The notes beneath the pieces were generated by a model. The model was given only the letters and a program-made list of their open reading frames with translations. It did no database searches and was not told where the DNA came from. The position numbers were made by a program, and so were the translations under genes. A stretch of 22,140 nt of DNA. It comes from Syntrophaceae bacterium UBA4778 (GTDB lineage: Bacteria > Desulfobacterota > Syntrophia > Syntrophales > UBA4778). How positions within the stretch are numbered: the first letter of the stretch is position 1; the number at the start of each line of letters is the position of its first letter. Shown here one piece after another: positions 6,933 to 15,154 of the stretch. The stretch covers positions 1 through 22,140 of the forward strand of contig DHHG01000139.1 of NCBI GenBank assembly GCA_002403175.1, in the 5' to 3' direction.

Positions 6933-7094
6933 ATGGGAGACGGAGTACTATCATGCTGCGAAAAATCAGCAGAAAAAAGACCAAGTGAATTAAATATTCA
7001 GCGGGTCTCCAACGGATACATCGTTGGCGGATATGGTTCTGAAAGGAGAGTTGCCTTGACCATAGCTGAGCTTTGGGAATTGTTCGGAAGGTAA
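6933..7094 (+). CDS. Possible small protein in the element (53 aa)
   Basis: An ATG at 6933 opens a 53-codon frame to a TAA at 7092-7094. The stretch IQRVSNGYIVGGYGSERRVALTIAELWELFGR reads like protein. It reminds me of short prophage- and island-borne proteins built as 'xVSNGYIV ... V ... L(x)ELxxL', but I cannot name a family. There is no Shine-Dalgarno in front of the ATG, so it may be the 3' end of a truncated gene rather than an intact one. The rest of 6904-7200 shows no other gene. Confidence 0.35.
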   Translation: MGDGVLSCCEKSAEKRPSELNIQRVSNGYIVGGYGSERRVALTIAELWELFGR

Positions 7095-7199
7095 TGGAAT
7101 AGTTTTCTTAAACCGCTCATGAACGTGGGCGGTATCAAGGAAGTTATTGCTTACTGGTAGGAAACAAAAAACAACTTCTCTGGTGTTCTTTTAAAAACT

Positions 7200-7223
7200 T
7201 ATCCCCTAATAAAATCCCCTAAT
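7200..7223. repeat. Integrase-arm-like repeats, right pair
   Basis: TATCCCCTAATA (7200-7211) is identical to 6598-6609. A second core TCCCCTAAT at 7215-7223 follows 13 bases after the first. The pair lies about 40 bases from the tRNA 3' end, where tyrosine integrases usually have arm sites. Confidence 0.5.
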
Positions 7224-7260
7224 GATAAAAAGAGGGAATCGCGTAACTGCTTGATATTAT

Positions 7261-7337
7261 TGGTACCCCCGCCGCGATTCGAACGCGGGACACCCAGATT
7301 AGGAATCTGGTGCTCTATCCTACTGAGCTACGGGGGC
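7261..7337 (-). tRNA. tRNA-Arg (anticodon CCU)
   Basis: The complement folds as a complete 77-base cloverleaf with encoded CCA. The acceptor arm is GCCCCCG with CGGGGGT, the anticodon arm CCAGA-TTCCTAA-TCTGG, and the T arm CCGCG-TTCGAAT-CGCGG. The anticodon loop gives CCU, which reads AGG arginine codons. The 3' 45 bases are supplied by the integrated element if the insertion model is right, so insertion preserved a functional tRNA. Confidence 0.95.
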
Positions 7338-7371
7338 ATTCGGTAAAAGATAATTTATGTGAAGAGAGGGC

Positions 7372-7400
7372 GATTTAACACGATTTTTGGACGGTGTCAA
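7372..7400 (-). promoter_or_regulatory. Promoter of tRNA-Arg
   Basis: On the minus strand TTGACA (complement of 7395-7400) and TAAATC (complement of 7372-7377) are exactly 17 bases apart. The tRNA 5' end lies 34 bases further on. Confidence 0.65.
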
Positions 7401-7445
7401 TCGTTTGGATCGTTATTATTTTTACTGCTCACCAAGTGTATTTTC

Positions 7446-7477
7446 AAAAAAACCTGATCAGAATCTCCATAGATCAG
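7446..7477 (-). terminator. Terminator after ftcD
   Basis: On the minus strand CTGATC and GATCAG (complements of 7472-7477 and 7454-7459) form a 6-base stem with a 12-base loop, followed within one base by a run of seven T. It lies about 25 bases after the ftcD stop and before the tRNA promoter. The stem is short, so strength is uncertain. Confidence 0.5.
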
Positions 7478-7501
7478 TCAATCAAGCTAAATTCGCAGCA
7501 A

Positions 7502-8389
7502 TCAGCAATAATGCTCGATAATCCGGTCCGGACCGAAATCGACGATCTTGAAATCGCCTGTCATTGCATCCTGATAGGCATCCTCCGGAAGTAGCCCTAT
7601 CAGCTCTGATTCAAGAATCCCTGTACCGAACCGGGCCGCCTTTTCCTCAACCGCTCGATAAACCTTGCTGATGGGTGTTACCTTGTAATTGGTAAGATTC
7701 ATGGAGACCTGGGCGATGTCGCGGCTTCCCAGATAGAGTCCTAGCGCCCGGACGTTCCGGAGTCCTCCGCTGGACTCACGGATTTCCGATGCAATCTTGC
7801 GGGCGATCGAGACATCTGTCGTGGAGAGGTTGATATTGAATGCGATGAGTGGTTCTCTTGCCCCCACGGCAACAGCCCCACGGTGAGGATCGAATATGCA
7901 CTCCCCGGCATCGGGCATCCAATCAGCTTCAATAATTTTCGAACGGAGCCGTTCATAACCGCCTCTGCGAATGTGGGGCAGTTCGCGCCTGTTAGGGCGC
8001 AAGGCCGCTTCCCCGTAAAAATAAACGGGAATGCAATGCTTGGCGCCGAATTTACAACCGAATTGCCTGGCAGTTTGCACTGCATCGTTCATGTCGGCGC
8101 CTTTTAATGGAATAAATGGAACGACATCTACCGCGCCGATTCTTGGATGAACCCCCTCATGATGCTCCATGTCGATCAAGGATATCGCAAGATCACAGAG
8201 CGCGAGGGCTCCCGATTGGATCGTTTCAGGATTGCCGATAAAGGTAAATACGCTCCGATTATGATCCGGATCGATACAGACATTGAGGAGATTGACGCCG
8301 TCCACAGAGGCGATAGCCTCGGACATCAATTCGATTTTTCCTTTGTCTCTGCCTTCACTGACATTTGGAACGCATTCAATAATCTTCAT
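7502..8389 (-). CDS. ftcD: Glutamate formimidoyltransferase
   Basis: The 295-residue product is the formiminotransferase (N- and middle subdomains) without the cyclodeaminase part found in the animal enzyme; this length is usual for the bacterial stand-alone form. It moves a formimino group between N-formimino-glutamate and tetrahydrofolate in histidine breakdown, or works in one-carbon metabolism. Family signatures are ECVPNVSEGR (5-14), DPDHNRSVFT (40-49) and HPRIGAVDVVPF (81-92), where H81 matches the catalytic histidine. The ATG (8387-8389) overlaps the stop of the upstream phosphatase gene as ATGA, which indicates translational coupling. It is the last gene of the nadE operon. No other histidine-degradation gene is in the window. 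Confidence 0.93.
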   Translation of the reverse strand: MKIIECVPNVSEGRDKGKIELMSEAIASVDGVNLLNVCIDPDHNRSVFTFIGNPETIQSGALALCDLAISLIDMEHHEGVHPRIGAVDVVPFIPLKGADMNDAVQTARQFGCKFGAKHCIPVYFYGEAALRPNRRELPHIRRGGYERLRSKIIEADWMPDAGECIFDPHRGAVAVGAREPLIAFNINLSTTDVSIARKIASEIRESSGGLRNVRALGLYLGSRDIAQVSMNLTNYKVTPISKVYRAVEEKAARFGTGILESELIGLLPEDAYQDAMTGDFKIVDFGPDRIIEHYC

Positions 8390-9033
8390 TCAGGCACCTG
8401 ATAAAATTTGATTTCGGGAAGTTCCAGGCATGTAAGCTTGCCGCCATAAACGGCTCCTGTATCAATCCCGATCTTGTAATTATCAATATAAGGTCCACTG
8501 AGTCGAGGTGTATGCCCGAAAATGATCTTTTTGCCGAAATCGTATTGGGAGCGGATAAAATCATCCCGGATCCAGACCAAATCGATCAATTCCTGGTCCT
8601 GAAGAGGTACGCCAGGCTTTAATCCGCCGTGCACGAAAATATAATCATCGGTTTCGTAGTAAGGCAGAAGTGACCGGAAGAATTTTAAATGTGCTTCCGG
8701 TATATCAATTCTCTTTCCTTTCCGGGTTGTCTCTATGCCGTAAGATACTACCGTACTTGTCCCTCCATTGGCGAACCAGAGTTCCTTATTATGGCCGTAA
8801 TCATAATAATCCAGGAGCAGTCTTTCGTGATTGCCGATTAAACAAATGACCTGGTATGTTTGCTTGAGCTCAAGAATAAATTCCACAACCCCCTTGATAT
8901 CGGGGCCCCGATCGACATAGTCGCCGATAAAAACGATCCGGTCTTTTTCCGGATCGATCTTGAGCTTTGCAAAGAGATCTTCCAGGTAAGAGATGCACCC
9001 GTGAATATCGCCGATTGTAAAAATTTTACCCAT
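8386..9033 (-). CDS. PPP-family serine/threonine-type protein phosphatase
   Basis: The 215-residue product has every motif of the PPP phosphoesterase family: GDIHG (8-12), GDYVDRG (37-43), GNHE (67-70), HGG (135-137) and GHTP (173-176). These bind two metal ions and the phosphate. Bacterial members (PrpA/PrpB-like and related to diadenosine tetraphosphatase ApaH) remove phosphate from proteins or small substrates in the cytoplasm; which applies here cannot be told. The ATG at 9031-9033 is chosen because GKIFTIGDIHG begins directly after it; a TTG at 9046-9048 would add five residues. Neither start has a good Shine-Dalgarno. The stop overlaps the ftcD start by the ATGA arrangement. Confidence 0.9.
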   Translation of the reverse strand: MGKIFTIGDIHGCISYLEDLFAKLKIDPEKDRIVFIGDYVDRGPDIKGVVEFILELKQTYQVICLIGNHERLLLDYYDYGHNKELWFANGGTSTVVSYGIETTRKGKRIDIPEAHLKFFRSLLPYYETDDYIFVHGGLKPGVPLQDQELIDLVWIRDDFIRSQYDFGKKIIFGHTPRLSGPYIDNYKIGIDTGAVYGGKLTCLELPEIKFYQVPE

Positions 9034-9116
9034 AAGGAAATTTAGCAAAAAGATGTAATGGAGTAAAAGAAAAACAAAGGACTGAAAAACCGGTTCTTAT
9101 TTGGCGCAGGTGAGCA

Positions 9117-9317
9117 TCAGACACTGATGATCTTCCGGTTTTTCGAGCAGGAGACGATTTTGTCTCCTACCGATGTTCCGCAAAAGACGCAAAAATAATC
9201 GTATTTTTCTCCTTCCGTCAAGACAAGGAGGAGTCTCTTTCTTACCGGGACGGCTCTCCTGCACCGGGGACAATAGAGCTCCGTTGCTTCCAGATCTCGG
9301 TAGGACGATCTTTTCAT
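9117..9317 (-). CDS. Small zinc-ribbon protein (66 aa)
   Basis: This is a 66-residue basic protein with two CxxC pairs, CPRC (C16, C19) and CVFC (C43, C46), spaced as in a zinc ribbon, between charged stretches. The ATG overlaps the stop of nadE (ATGA), and the phosphatase start follows 83 bases later, so the gene is certainly within the operon. No catalytic domain is present. A role as an adaptor or regulator that binds nucleic acid or protein is possible but not shown. I know no named family for it. Confidence 0.75.
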   Translation of the reverse strand: MKRSSYRDLEATELYCPRCRRAVPVRKRLLLVLTEGEKYDYFCVFCGTSVGDKIVSCSKNRKIISV

Positions 9318-11371
9318 GATTCGTCGCTCTCGGGAATGAGTTTTACATTTTCCAGCCAGATATCAGGCTCGCTGTCCGAAGGCGCCCGATAATCGCTTCT
9401 GGGAGAAAGGGAACCTCCCGAACCGATTTTGGGACCGTTCGGAATGGCCGATCTTTTGAACTGGCTCGTTTTGAAAAAACGATACAGAAAAATTTCCAGC
9501 CAATGCTTGATTTCCTGGATCGTGTATTGATTCCTTTTGCTCTCAGGGACATCGGGCCATGGCCCGAGCGTCTTATCCCGCCAGGCGCAAAAAGCCAGAA
9601 AGGCGACTTTGGTCGGAAGATAGCCGAAGCGCGTAATGTAAAAGGTGTTGAAATCTTGGAGCTCGTAAGGTCCTATGGTTGATTCCGTGCTCTGGAGACA
9701 GCCGTTGTGATGTGGGACCAGTTCCGGGCTGATTTCCGTATCCAGAATGGATCGCAGGATTTCGGATGTTTCGAGCCCAAACAGGGTCCTGTCTGCGACC
9801 CACCGAATCAGGTACTGAATCAATGTCTTGGGAACGCTCACATTAACATTGTAGTGAGACATCTGATCGCCGACACCGTAGGTGCTCCAGCCCAGAGCCA
9901 GTTCACTCAGGTCTCCCGTTCCGATAACAAGTCCCTGACGCATGTTTGCGATCCGAAACAGGTGAGAGGTTCTTTCTCCGGCCTGTACATTTTCGAAAGT
10001 AGTATCGTAAATCTTTTCGCCCCTTGCGAATGGGTGTCCGATATCTTTGAACATCTGCATGCAGGCTGGGCGGATATCCAGTTCGTTTAATTCTACGCCG
10101 AGCGACTTCATGAGCGCAAGTGCATTCCGATAGGTTTTCTCGGTCGTAGCGAATCCGGGCATTGTATAGGCTTTTACATGATCTCTTGGCCGGCCCAGAA
10201 GGTCCATGGTCCTGGCCGCGACAATGAGAGCGTGCGTTGAATCGAGACCACCTGAAATGCCGATGATCGCATTCTGAAGGCCCGTCGATCTCATCCTTTT
10301 TGCGAGACCCTGCACCTGAATATTATATGCCTCATAACAGCGCTGGTCCCTCTTTGAACTTTCCGCCGGTACGTAAGGGAATCTGGGAATAGTTCTGGAT
10401 GGAAGCAGTTTTCCCTTCGGAACAGGGATTTCCAATGTAATCCTGCGAAAATTTTTTATGCGCTCCCGATGGGTTCTCGAGTTTTGACCGAAGCTGGTCA
10501 TCCTCATCCTGTCTTGAACCAGCCGGTCCAAATCGATTTCCCCATAAATGATCTGAGGGTGACGGGAAAAACGCTCCGATTTTGCTATCAAAGTGCTGTT
10601 TTCATAGATCATCGCCTGGCCATCCCAGGCGAGGTCTGTAGTGGATTCTCCAGGACCTGCCGCAGTGTATAGATAAGCGGCTATGCAGCGCCCGGATTGA
10701 TTTGCAGCAAGGCTGTGCCGGTACTCCGATTTACCGATCGTAATATTGGAAGCGGATAGATTACAAATAACGGTAGCACCCGCCATAGCTGCGAAACTGG
10801 AAGGTGGGATAGGAACCCAGACGTCTTCGCAAATTTCCACATAGAGACTGAAATTAGGGATATTCTTGATAACGAAAAGAATATCTGATCCGAAAGGAAT
10901 GTCCTTTTGACCGCACAGATCAATGTGGTCGGAAATGATATCCTCCGCCGGATGGAATTGCCGGCCCTCATAGTATTCCCGGTAATTCGGCAGGTAGGAT
11001 TTTACAGCGATACCGAGAATCCTGCCGCTGGAGGCAACAATTCCGCAGTTGAACAGGAAGGAATCGTGCCGTAAAGGAGCGCCTATGACCAGTATCGTAT
11101 TCATTTCCTTTGTACGGTCCAGGATGTGTTCCAGCGCCCTCTCGACTCCTTGTAAAAGGGTGTCCTGATGAAAGAGATCTTCATTGGTATAGGCCGAGAT
11201 GCCTAGTTCGGGGAAGAGTGCAAGAACAGCATGGTTACGGTTTGCTTCCTGAGCGAGAACGATTGTCTTCTCCGCGTTGAAATCGGGATCGGCCACTCTG
11301 ATTTCCGGGATACAGAGAGCTGTTTTTATGAAGCCATGTCGATACAGATTGAAAAAGGAATCGGTTTCCAT
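9314..11371 (-). CDS. nadE: Glutamine-dependent NAD+ synthase
   Basis: The 685-residue product has the two-domain layout of the long, glutamine-hydrolysing NAD synthetases (about 680 residues in actinobacteria and others). The N-terminal nitrilase-type glutaminase carries the E-K-C triad: E55 ([10 protein letters not shown]), K124 ([12 protein letters not shown]) and C181 ([10 protein letters not shown]). The C-terminal ATP-pyrophosphatase domain has the P-loop SGGLDS (373-378). It makes NAD+ from deamido-NAD+, ATP and glutamine-derived ammonia in the cytoplasm. The ATG at 11369-11371 has AAGG just before it; a TTG four codons upstream is the alternative. It is the first gene of a four-gene operon and is divergent from the histidine kinase gene. 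Confidence 0.96.
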   Translation of the reverse strand: METDSFFNLYRHGFIKTALCIPEIRVADPDFNAEKTIVLAQEANRNHAVLALFPELGISAYTNEDLFHQDTLLQGVERALEHILDRTKEMNTILVIGAPLRHDSFLFNCGIVASSGRILGIAVKSYLPNYREYYEGRQFHPAEDIISDHIDLCGQKDIPFGSDILFVIKNIPNFSLYVEICEDVWVPIPPSSFAAMAGATVICNLSASNITIGKSEYRHSLAANQSGRCIAAYLYTAAGPGESTTDLAWDGQAMIYENSTLIAKSERFSRHPQIIYGEIDLDRLVQDRMRMTSFGQNSRTHRERIKNFRRITLEIPVPKGKLLPSRTIPRFPYVPAESSKRDQRCYEAYNIQVQGLAKRMRSTGLQNAIIGISGGLDSTHALIVAARTMDLLGRPRDHVKAYTMPGFATTEKTYRNALALMKSLGVELNELDIRPACMQMFKDIGHPFARGEKIYDTTFENVQAGERTSHLFRIANMRQGLVIGTGDLSELALGWSTYGVGDQMSHYNVNVSVPKTLIQYLIRWVADRTLFGLETSEILRSILDTEISPELVPHHNGCLQSTESTIGPYELQDFNTFYITRFGYLPTKVAFLAFCAWRDKTLGPWPDVPESKRNQYTIQEIKHWLEIFLYRFFKTSQFKRSAIPNGPKIGSGGSLSPRSDYRAPSDSEPDIWLENVKLIPESDES

Positions 11372-11405
11372 GCAGCCTTTCAAAATTCTTAATTTTATTT
11401 TGTTA

Positions 11406-11434
11406 CTACTACTTTATTGATGAATTTTTGTCAA
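11406..11434 (-). promoter_or_regulatory. Candidate promoter of the nadE operon
   Basis: On the minus strand TTGACA (complement of 11429-11434) and TAGTAG (complement of 11406-11411) are 17 bases apart. The -35 box is perfect and the -10 box is weak. It lies about 35 bases before the nadE ATG, within a very A+T-rich divergent region (11384-11657). Confidence 0.45.
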
Positions 11435-11508
11435 TTTATCTGGAACGACTTGATGATTAAAGAACGTAAAAAACTAATGTAGGCCATAAAGAAATTTTCA
11501 ATTAGTCA

Positions 11509-11537
11509 TTGACTTTCGATTATTATAAGTATATTAA
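11509..11537 (+). promoter_or_regulatory. Promoter of the histidine kinase gene
   Basis: TTGACT (11509-11514) and TATTAA (11532-11537) are 17 bases apart. The predicted leader is about 115 bases, A+T-rich and without an obvious fold. Confidence 0.5.
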
Positions 11538-11657
11538 CACACATCTTTGTAAGTCAAAGAAAGTAAAACTTCCTTTACAGCTTTTTGCTTCATTTTTTTC
11601 GTTTATCCAACCGCATTAAAATTTTTTTAATTAAACCCATAGGAGGGTAGGGTAAAA

Positions 11658-12533
11658 ATGCAAGCTGAAGTGCTATGTCCGGAAATAAACAGAACAAGTG
11701 ACAACGGGATTTCTAAGATGATCATTTCTGATCAGGAATTGGACAAGGAAGAAAAAATCACAGCGAATTCGATCAAAATACATCGGAATGAATCCGTTCC
11801 GGATGAAATTCTGGCGAAAAAGCTGGAGGCTATCAGAGATGAAGAAAGAAGCGCTCTGGCATTGGAAATTCACGATGTTTTAGGGCAGGCATTTACAGCA
11901 TTGAAGATGGATATGGCTTGGGTTCGTAGAAAGCTACCCGACAATATAGATCAATCGGTAAAAAGAAAATTAGAATCCATGATCCAGTATATCGATGAGA
12001 ATATTCAAGTCGTGCGAGACATATCGATCACCTCTATGCCCTTCAGCTTCGAGGAATTTGATCAATTTATTCCTGCAATCAAGGCGTTTGTAAATGCGTT
12101 TGAAAACCGGACCGGCATCTGCTGCCGGCATGATTTGGATTTAACCGACCTTCAATTGCCGATCAATAAATGCAATATCCTCTTTAAAATTCTTCAGGAG
12201 GCTATGACCAATATCGCAAGGCATTCGGGGGCAACCAATGTGAGTATTTTACTCGGTCTGGAAAATGAGACTTTGATATTGAAGATTCAAGATAATGGCC
12301 GGGGAATACCATTTCAAAAGGTAGATAGTATCAAATCCTTCGGACTTTATGCGATGAGGATGCGGTCAAATTTGCTCGGAGGGCGAATGGAAATTTTTCA
12401 TCCCTCAGAGCAAGGTACTTGTATCAATTTGGTTGTACCGGTTGACAAAGGTTTTTTTAATGAATGCCCTCCTGCCTGGAAAAACTGTTCAGAGAATAGG
12501 TCCGTTCAATACTCCAAGACCGATTTGGCTTAA
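11658..12533 (+). CDS. Soluble NarL-type histidine kinase without a sensor domain
   Basis: The 291-residue product has a HisKA_3 dimerisation helix with the phospho-acceptor H72 (ALEIHDVLGQ, followed by FTALKMDMAWVRRKL). Its ATPase domain has N185 in the N-box (QEAMTNIARHSGA), DNGRG (212-216) and SFGLYAMRMRSNLLGG. This is the histidine kinase family that pairs with LuxR/NarL-type regulators. About 55 N-terminal residues before the H-box helix contain no recognised sensor domain, and there is no membrane segment, so the signal input is unknown. No response regulator gene is next to it, making it an orphan. AGGAGGG lies about 10 bases before the ATG. Catalytic residues look intact. Confidence 0.9.
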   Translation: MQAEVLCPEINRTSDNGISKMIISDQELDKEEKITANSIKIHRNESVPDEILAKKLEAIRDEERSALALEIHDVLGQAFTALKMDMAWVRRKLPDNIDQSVKRKLESMIQYIDENIQVVRDISITSMPFSFEEFDQFIPAIKAFVNAFENRTGICCRHDLDLTDLQLPINKCNILFKILQEAMTNIARHSGATNVSILLGLENETLILKIQDNGRGIPFQKVDSIKSFGLYAMRMRSNLLGGRMEIFHPSEQGTCINLVVPVDKGFFNECPPAWKNCSENRSVQYSKTDLA

Positions 12534-12589
12534 TTTTACAAGCGCTCCCTTCTTTATGTTTTAATCAAAATTCGGCCCAAAGATTTTGA

Positions 12590-12605
12590 TGGCACAAAAT
12601 TTGTA
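12590..12605 (+). promoter_or_regulatory. Weak sigma-54-like promoter before the lytic transglycosylase
   Basis: TGGCAC (12590-12595) followed after five bases by TTGTA fits the sigma-54 pattern with one mismatch, GT instead of GC at -12. It is about 50 bases before the ATG. The mismatch is at a key position, so this is only a candidate. Confidence 0.25.
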
Positions 12606-12652
12606 TTTTAGTTTGCATTTTAAAGGGTGAATTAAATGCGGAGCGCTGTAAT

Positions 12653-13426
12653 ATGAAAATACCTTCTCCCGCCTATCCCGCCAGGCTTCTGAATGGTGCC
12701 ATGCAATCAGGAAGCGGACAAAAAGGTGAAAACGACGCCTTTTTGAAATTTCTTGAAACGGCAACAGCCGGACACACAGATAAATCCAACAATTACGGTA
12801 ACATACCTCTTAACAAAGAGAGCCTGAAATCACTCGTTCAGATGATGGAAATTCAGATGAATAATCACCTGATCCGGTCCGTTTTGATGAATGATCATAA
12901 TTCCGAAGAATCGGATACAGGTTTTCCCTTTCAGCGATCACTTGGGCTTCCGTTTGGAATGTTCAATAATCCGGACGCAATGTCAAAAAATCAGCATCTG
13001 ATGAAGGATCGTCCGCAGCAGAATGCTATGGCGGATAAAACGAATATGCTCCCCACCAATATCGAAGCCGTGATCGGACGGGCTTCCGATGCCTACGGAG
13101 TTGATTCCGGCCTGATCAGGGCGGTTATCAAAACTGAAAGCGGTTTCAAATCAAATGCACTGTCTTCGAAGGGTGCTCAGGGATTAATGCAATTGATGCC
13201 CGGGACAGCGAGAGAATTGGGCGTCAGAAATCCTTTCGATCCGGAAGAAAATATCATGGCGGGAACACGGTATTTGAAAGGTCTCCTGGATCGGTATGAT
13301 GGTGACCGGAATCTGGCCCTGGCAGCCTATAATTGGGGCATGGGTAATGTTGAAAGGAATCCCGGTAAACTCCCCAAAGAGACGCTGAATTATATTGTGA
13401 AGGTTAATAAATACTATCAGGGTTAG
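12653..13426 (+). CDS. Lytic transglycosylase (SLT domain) with long unstructured N-terminus
   Basis: The C-terminal part (about 135-257) is a soluble-lytic-transglycosylase domain, which cuts peptidoglycan between MurNAc and GlcNAc to give the anhydro product. The catalytic glutamate is E162 in IKTESGF, followed by SSKGAQGLMQLMPGTA (171-186) and AYNWG (225-229). The first 130 residues are polar and of low complexity except for the helix LKSLVQMMEIQMNNHLIRSVL (59-79). No signal peptide or lipobox is visible, which is unusual for an enzyme that must reach the periplasm. The helix is loosely like rod-binding regions of flagellar muramidases, so export by a specialised (flagellar-type) route is a possibility only. 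There is no clear Shine-Dalgarno before the ATG. Confidence 0.88.
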   Translation: MKIPSPAYPARLLNGAMQSGSGQKGENDAFLKFLETATAGHTDKSNNYGNIPLNKESLKSLVQMMEIQMNNHLIRSVLMNDHNSEESDTGFPFQRSLGLPFGMFNNPDAMSKNQHLMKDRPQQNAMADKTNMLPTNIEAVIGRASDAYGVDSGLIRAVIKTESGFKSNALSSKGAQGLMQLMPGTARELGVRNPFDPEENIMAGTRYLKGLLDRYDGDRNLALAAYNWGMGNVERNPGKLPKETLNYIVKVNKYYQG

Positions 13427-13583
13427 AGGAGAAAAAGGAGAGCTAAAGCTTAACCTGTTTCTCTGATTTGTCTTGTTGCTGAGAATCTTAGGGCACGCAC
13501 CTTCAAAGACTTCCTCCTCTGTATTCCGTTTTATAATCGGAAAAGTTGGTGTAAGCTAACCCAAAAATTATCGGAGATCCTTA

Positions 13584-15110
13584 ATGACGTATACTTTTTC
13601 GGATCGGGAGAAATCGATTATCGAGGCCTACGGGTTGTCTTTGGAACAGGTTGGAACCCAGCTGGATCATTTTGAAGAAGGCTCATTCTATTACAGGCTG
13701 GACAGGCCCTGTACACTAGATGACGGAATCGTATCCGTTCCGGAAAAGGAGAGACAAAGCCTGATCGATCTCTATGAGCGTGAGGAAGCAAAGGGGAGAA
13801 TTCTGAAGTTTGTCCCCGCTTCAGGGGCGGCCAGTCGCATGTTTAAAGATTGGCATGTTGCATTGGACAAACACGAACTCGACCAGGATGATGCCGAAAA
13901 AATAATCGAGTCCCTGCCCAGGTTTGCATTTTATGCTGATCTTATAAAAGCGGCCGCTCTGAACGGACACTCGCTTTCTGATCTGCTTAGAGATAGAAAA
14001 GTCCGGACTGTCCTGGATCTCATTTTGAATCCGGAGGGTCTGAATTATGCGAATCTTCCGAAAGCCCTTCTGAAATTCCATTCTTATCCTGACGGGAATC
14101 GAACAGCTCTGGAAGAACACCTGGTTGAGGGTTCTTTATATGCACGTGAGGAACATGGTATTTGCGCTATCCATTTTACCGTTTCCAAAGAGCACCAGCT
14201 GCTCATTGAAAAGTATATCGAGCAAGTCCGCAGCATATATGAAAAAAAATATTCGGTGAATTACCGAATCGGCCTTTCCATTCAAATGCAGTCAACCGAT
14301 ACGATTGCAGTAGATGAAAACAATCAAATTTTCAGAGACGATTCAGGATTGCCCGTCTTCAGACCGGGGGGGCACGGCGCGCTTATTGAAAATCTGAACG
14401 CCCTGAGTGCCGATATCGTCCTCATCAAAAATATAGATAATGTTGTTCCCGACCATCTGAAGTCGATGACGGTTCTCTATAAAAAAATTCTCGGCGGACT
14501 TCTACTGAAGCTCCAGGAAAAATCCTTTCGTTATCTGGAATTTCTGGAGCAAGGCACCCCGGATAATGATCTGATTCTCGAAATCGTTGCCTTCTGTAAA
14601 CGCGACCTGAACATTCTTTTGCCTGAATCTTTTGAACGCTTGAGTGCGGATGATAAAAGAAGAGTTCTTTACAACCGGCTGAATCGTCCGCTTCGGGTCT
14701 GCGGCATGGTGAGAAATGAGGGAGAGCCGGGGGGAGGACCATTCTGGGTTCAGGAAGAAGACGGAACGCAAACCCTTCAGATCATCGAATCTGCGCAGGT
14801 TGATTTCCGATCAGAAGCGCAGAAAATGAAATGGCAACAGGCAGAGTACTTCAACCCTGTCGACCTGGCCTGTTCCTTAAGAGATCATAAAGGACAGCCT
14901 TTTGATCTGCATCGGTTTATCGATTACCGGGCCTGTATTATAACCAAAAAATCTCAGAGCGGCCGCGAGCTGAAGGCGCTGGAATTACCCGGTTTGTGGA
15001 ATGGTTCGATGGCCCGCTGGAATACGGTTTTCATGAAGGTCCCGATCGAAACTTTCAATCCGGTGAAGACGGTCGACGATCTTTTGCGAAAACAGCACCA
15101 GGGGGGATAA
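13584..15110 (+). CDS. DUF4301 family protein
   Basis: The 508-residue product matches the DUF4301 family as I know it: LKFVPASGAASRMFKDW (74-90), HSYPDGNRTALEEHLVEG, IHFTVSKEHQLL, RPGGHGALIENLN, VLIKNIDNVVPDHLK, GMVRNEGEPGGGPFWV and LQIIESAQVDF. The VPASGAASRM and NIDN stretches suggest a nucleotidyltransferase-like Rossmann core that binds a nucleotide, but no reaction is established for the family that I know of. Length is normal and no frameshift is seen. GGAGA stands about 7 bases before the ATG. It is the last plus-strand gene before a convergent neighbour 44 bases away. Confidence 0.85.
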   Translation: MTYTFSDREKSIIEAYGLSLEQVGTQLDHFEEGSFYYRLDRPCTLDDGIVSVPEKERQSLIDLYEREEAKGRILKFVPASGAASRMFKDWHVALDKHELDQDDAEKIIESLPRFAFYADLIKAAALNGHSLSDLLRDRKVRTVLDLILNPEGLNYANLPKALLKFHSYPDGNRTALEEHLVEGSLYAREEHGICAIHFTVSKEHQLLIEKYIEQVRSIYEKKYSVNYRIGLSIQMQSTDTIAVDENNQIFRDDSGLPVFRPGGHGALIENLNALSADIVLIKNIDNVVPDHLKSMTVLYKKILGGLLLKLQEKSFRYLEFLEQGTPDNDLILEIVAFCKRDLNILLPESFERLSADDKRRVLYNRLNRPLRVCGMVRNEGEPGGGPFWVQEEDGTQTLQIIESAQVDFRSEAQKMKWQQAEYFNPVDLACSLRDHKGQPFDLHRFIDYRACIITKKSQSGRELKALELPGLWNGSMARWNTVFMKVPIETFNPVKTVDDLLRKQHQGG

Positions 15111-15154
15111 AGCCGCTGACCTGTTTGAAGTCTCCAGCCTTTTTGTCCGGCACT

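Larger units (their letters stand above)
6452..7305. mobile_element. Miniature tRNA-Arg integrated element, no integrase
   Basis: About 809 bases are bounded by the 45-base tRNA repeat. Inside, near each end, are copies of TATCCCCTAATA that resemble integrase arm-binding sites. There is also a perfect 10-base inverted repeat, a minus-strand small protein with promoter and palindrome, and a possible 53-residue plus-strand protein. No integrase, excisionase or other mobility gene is visible, so it is either a deletion remnant of a larger island or a non-autonomous element moved by an integrase encoded elsewhere. The boundaries follow from the repeats; the mode of movement is inferred. Confidence 0.75.

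Noticed and set aside
7738..8107. Overlapping small frames inside ftcD on both strands
   Set aside because: They are explained by the ftcD coding sequence, and none has a ribosome site or domain.
12541..12647. AGCGCTCC and GGAGCGCT, 8-base inverted repeat around the transglycosylase leader
   Set aside because: Arms are 91 bases apart and AGCGCT is itself a palindrome; chance is likely.
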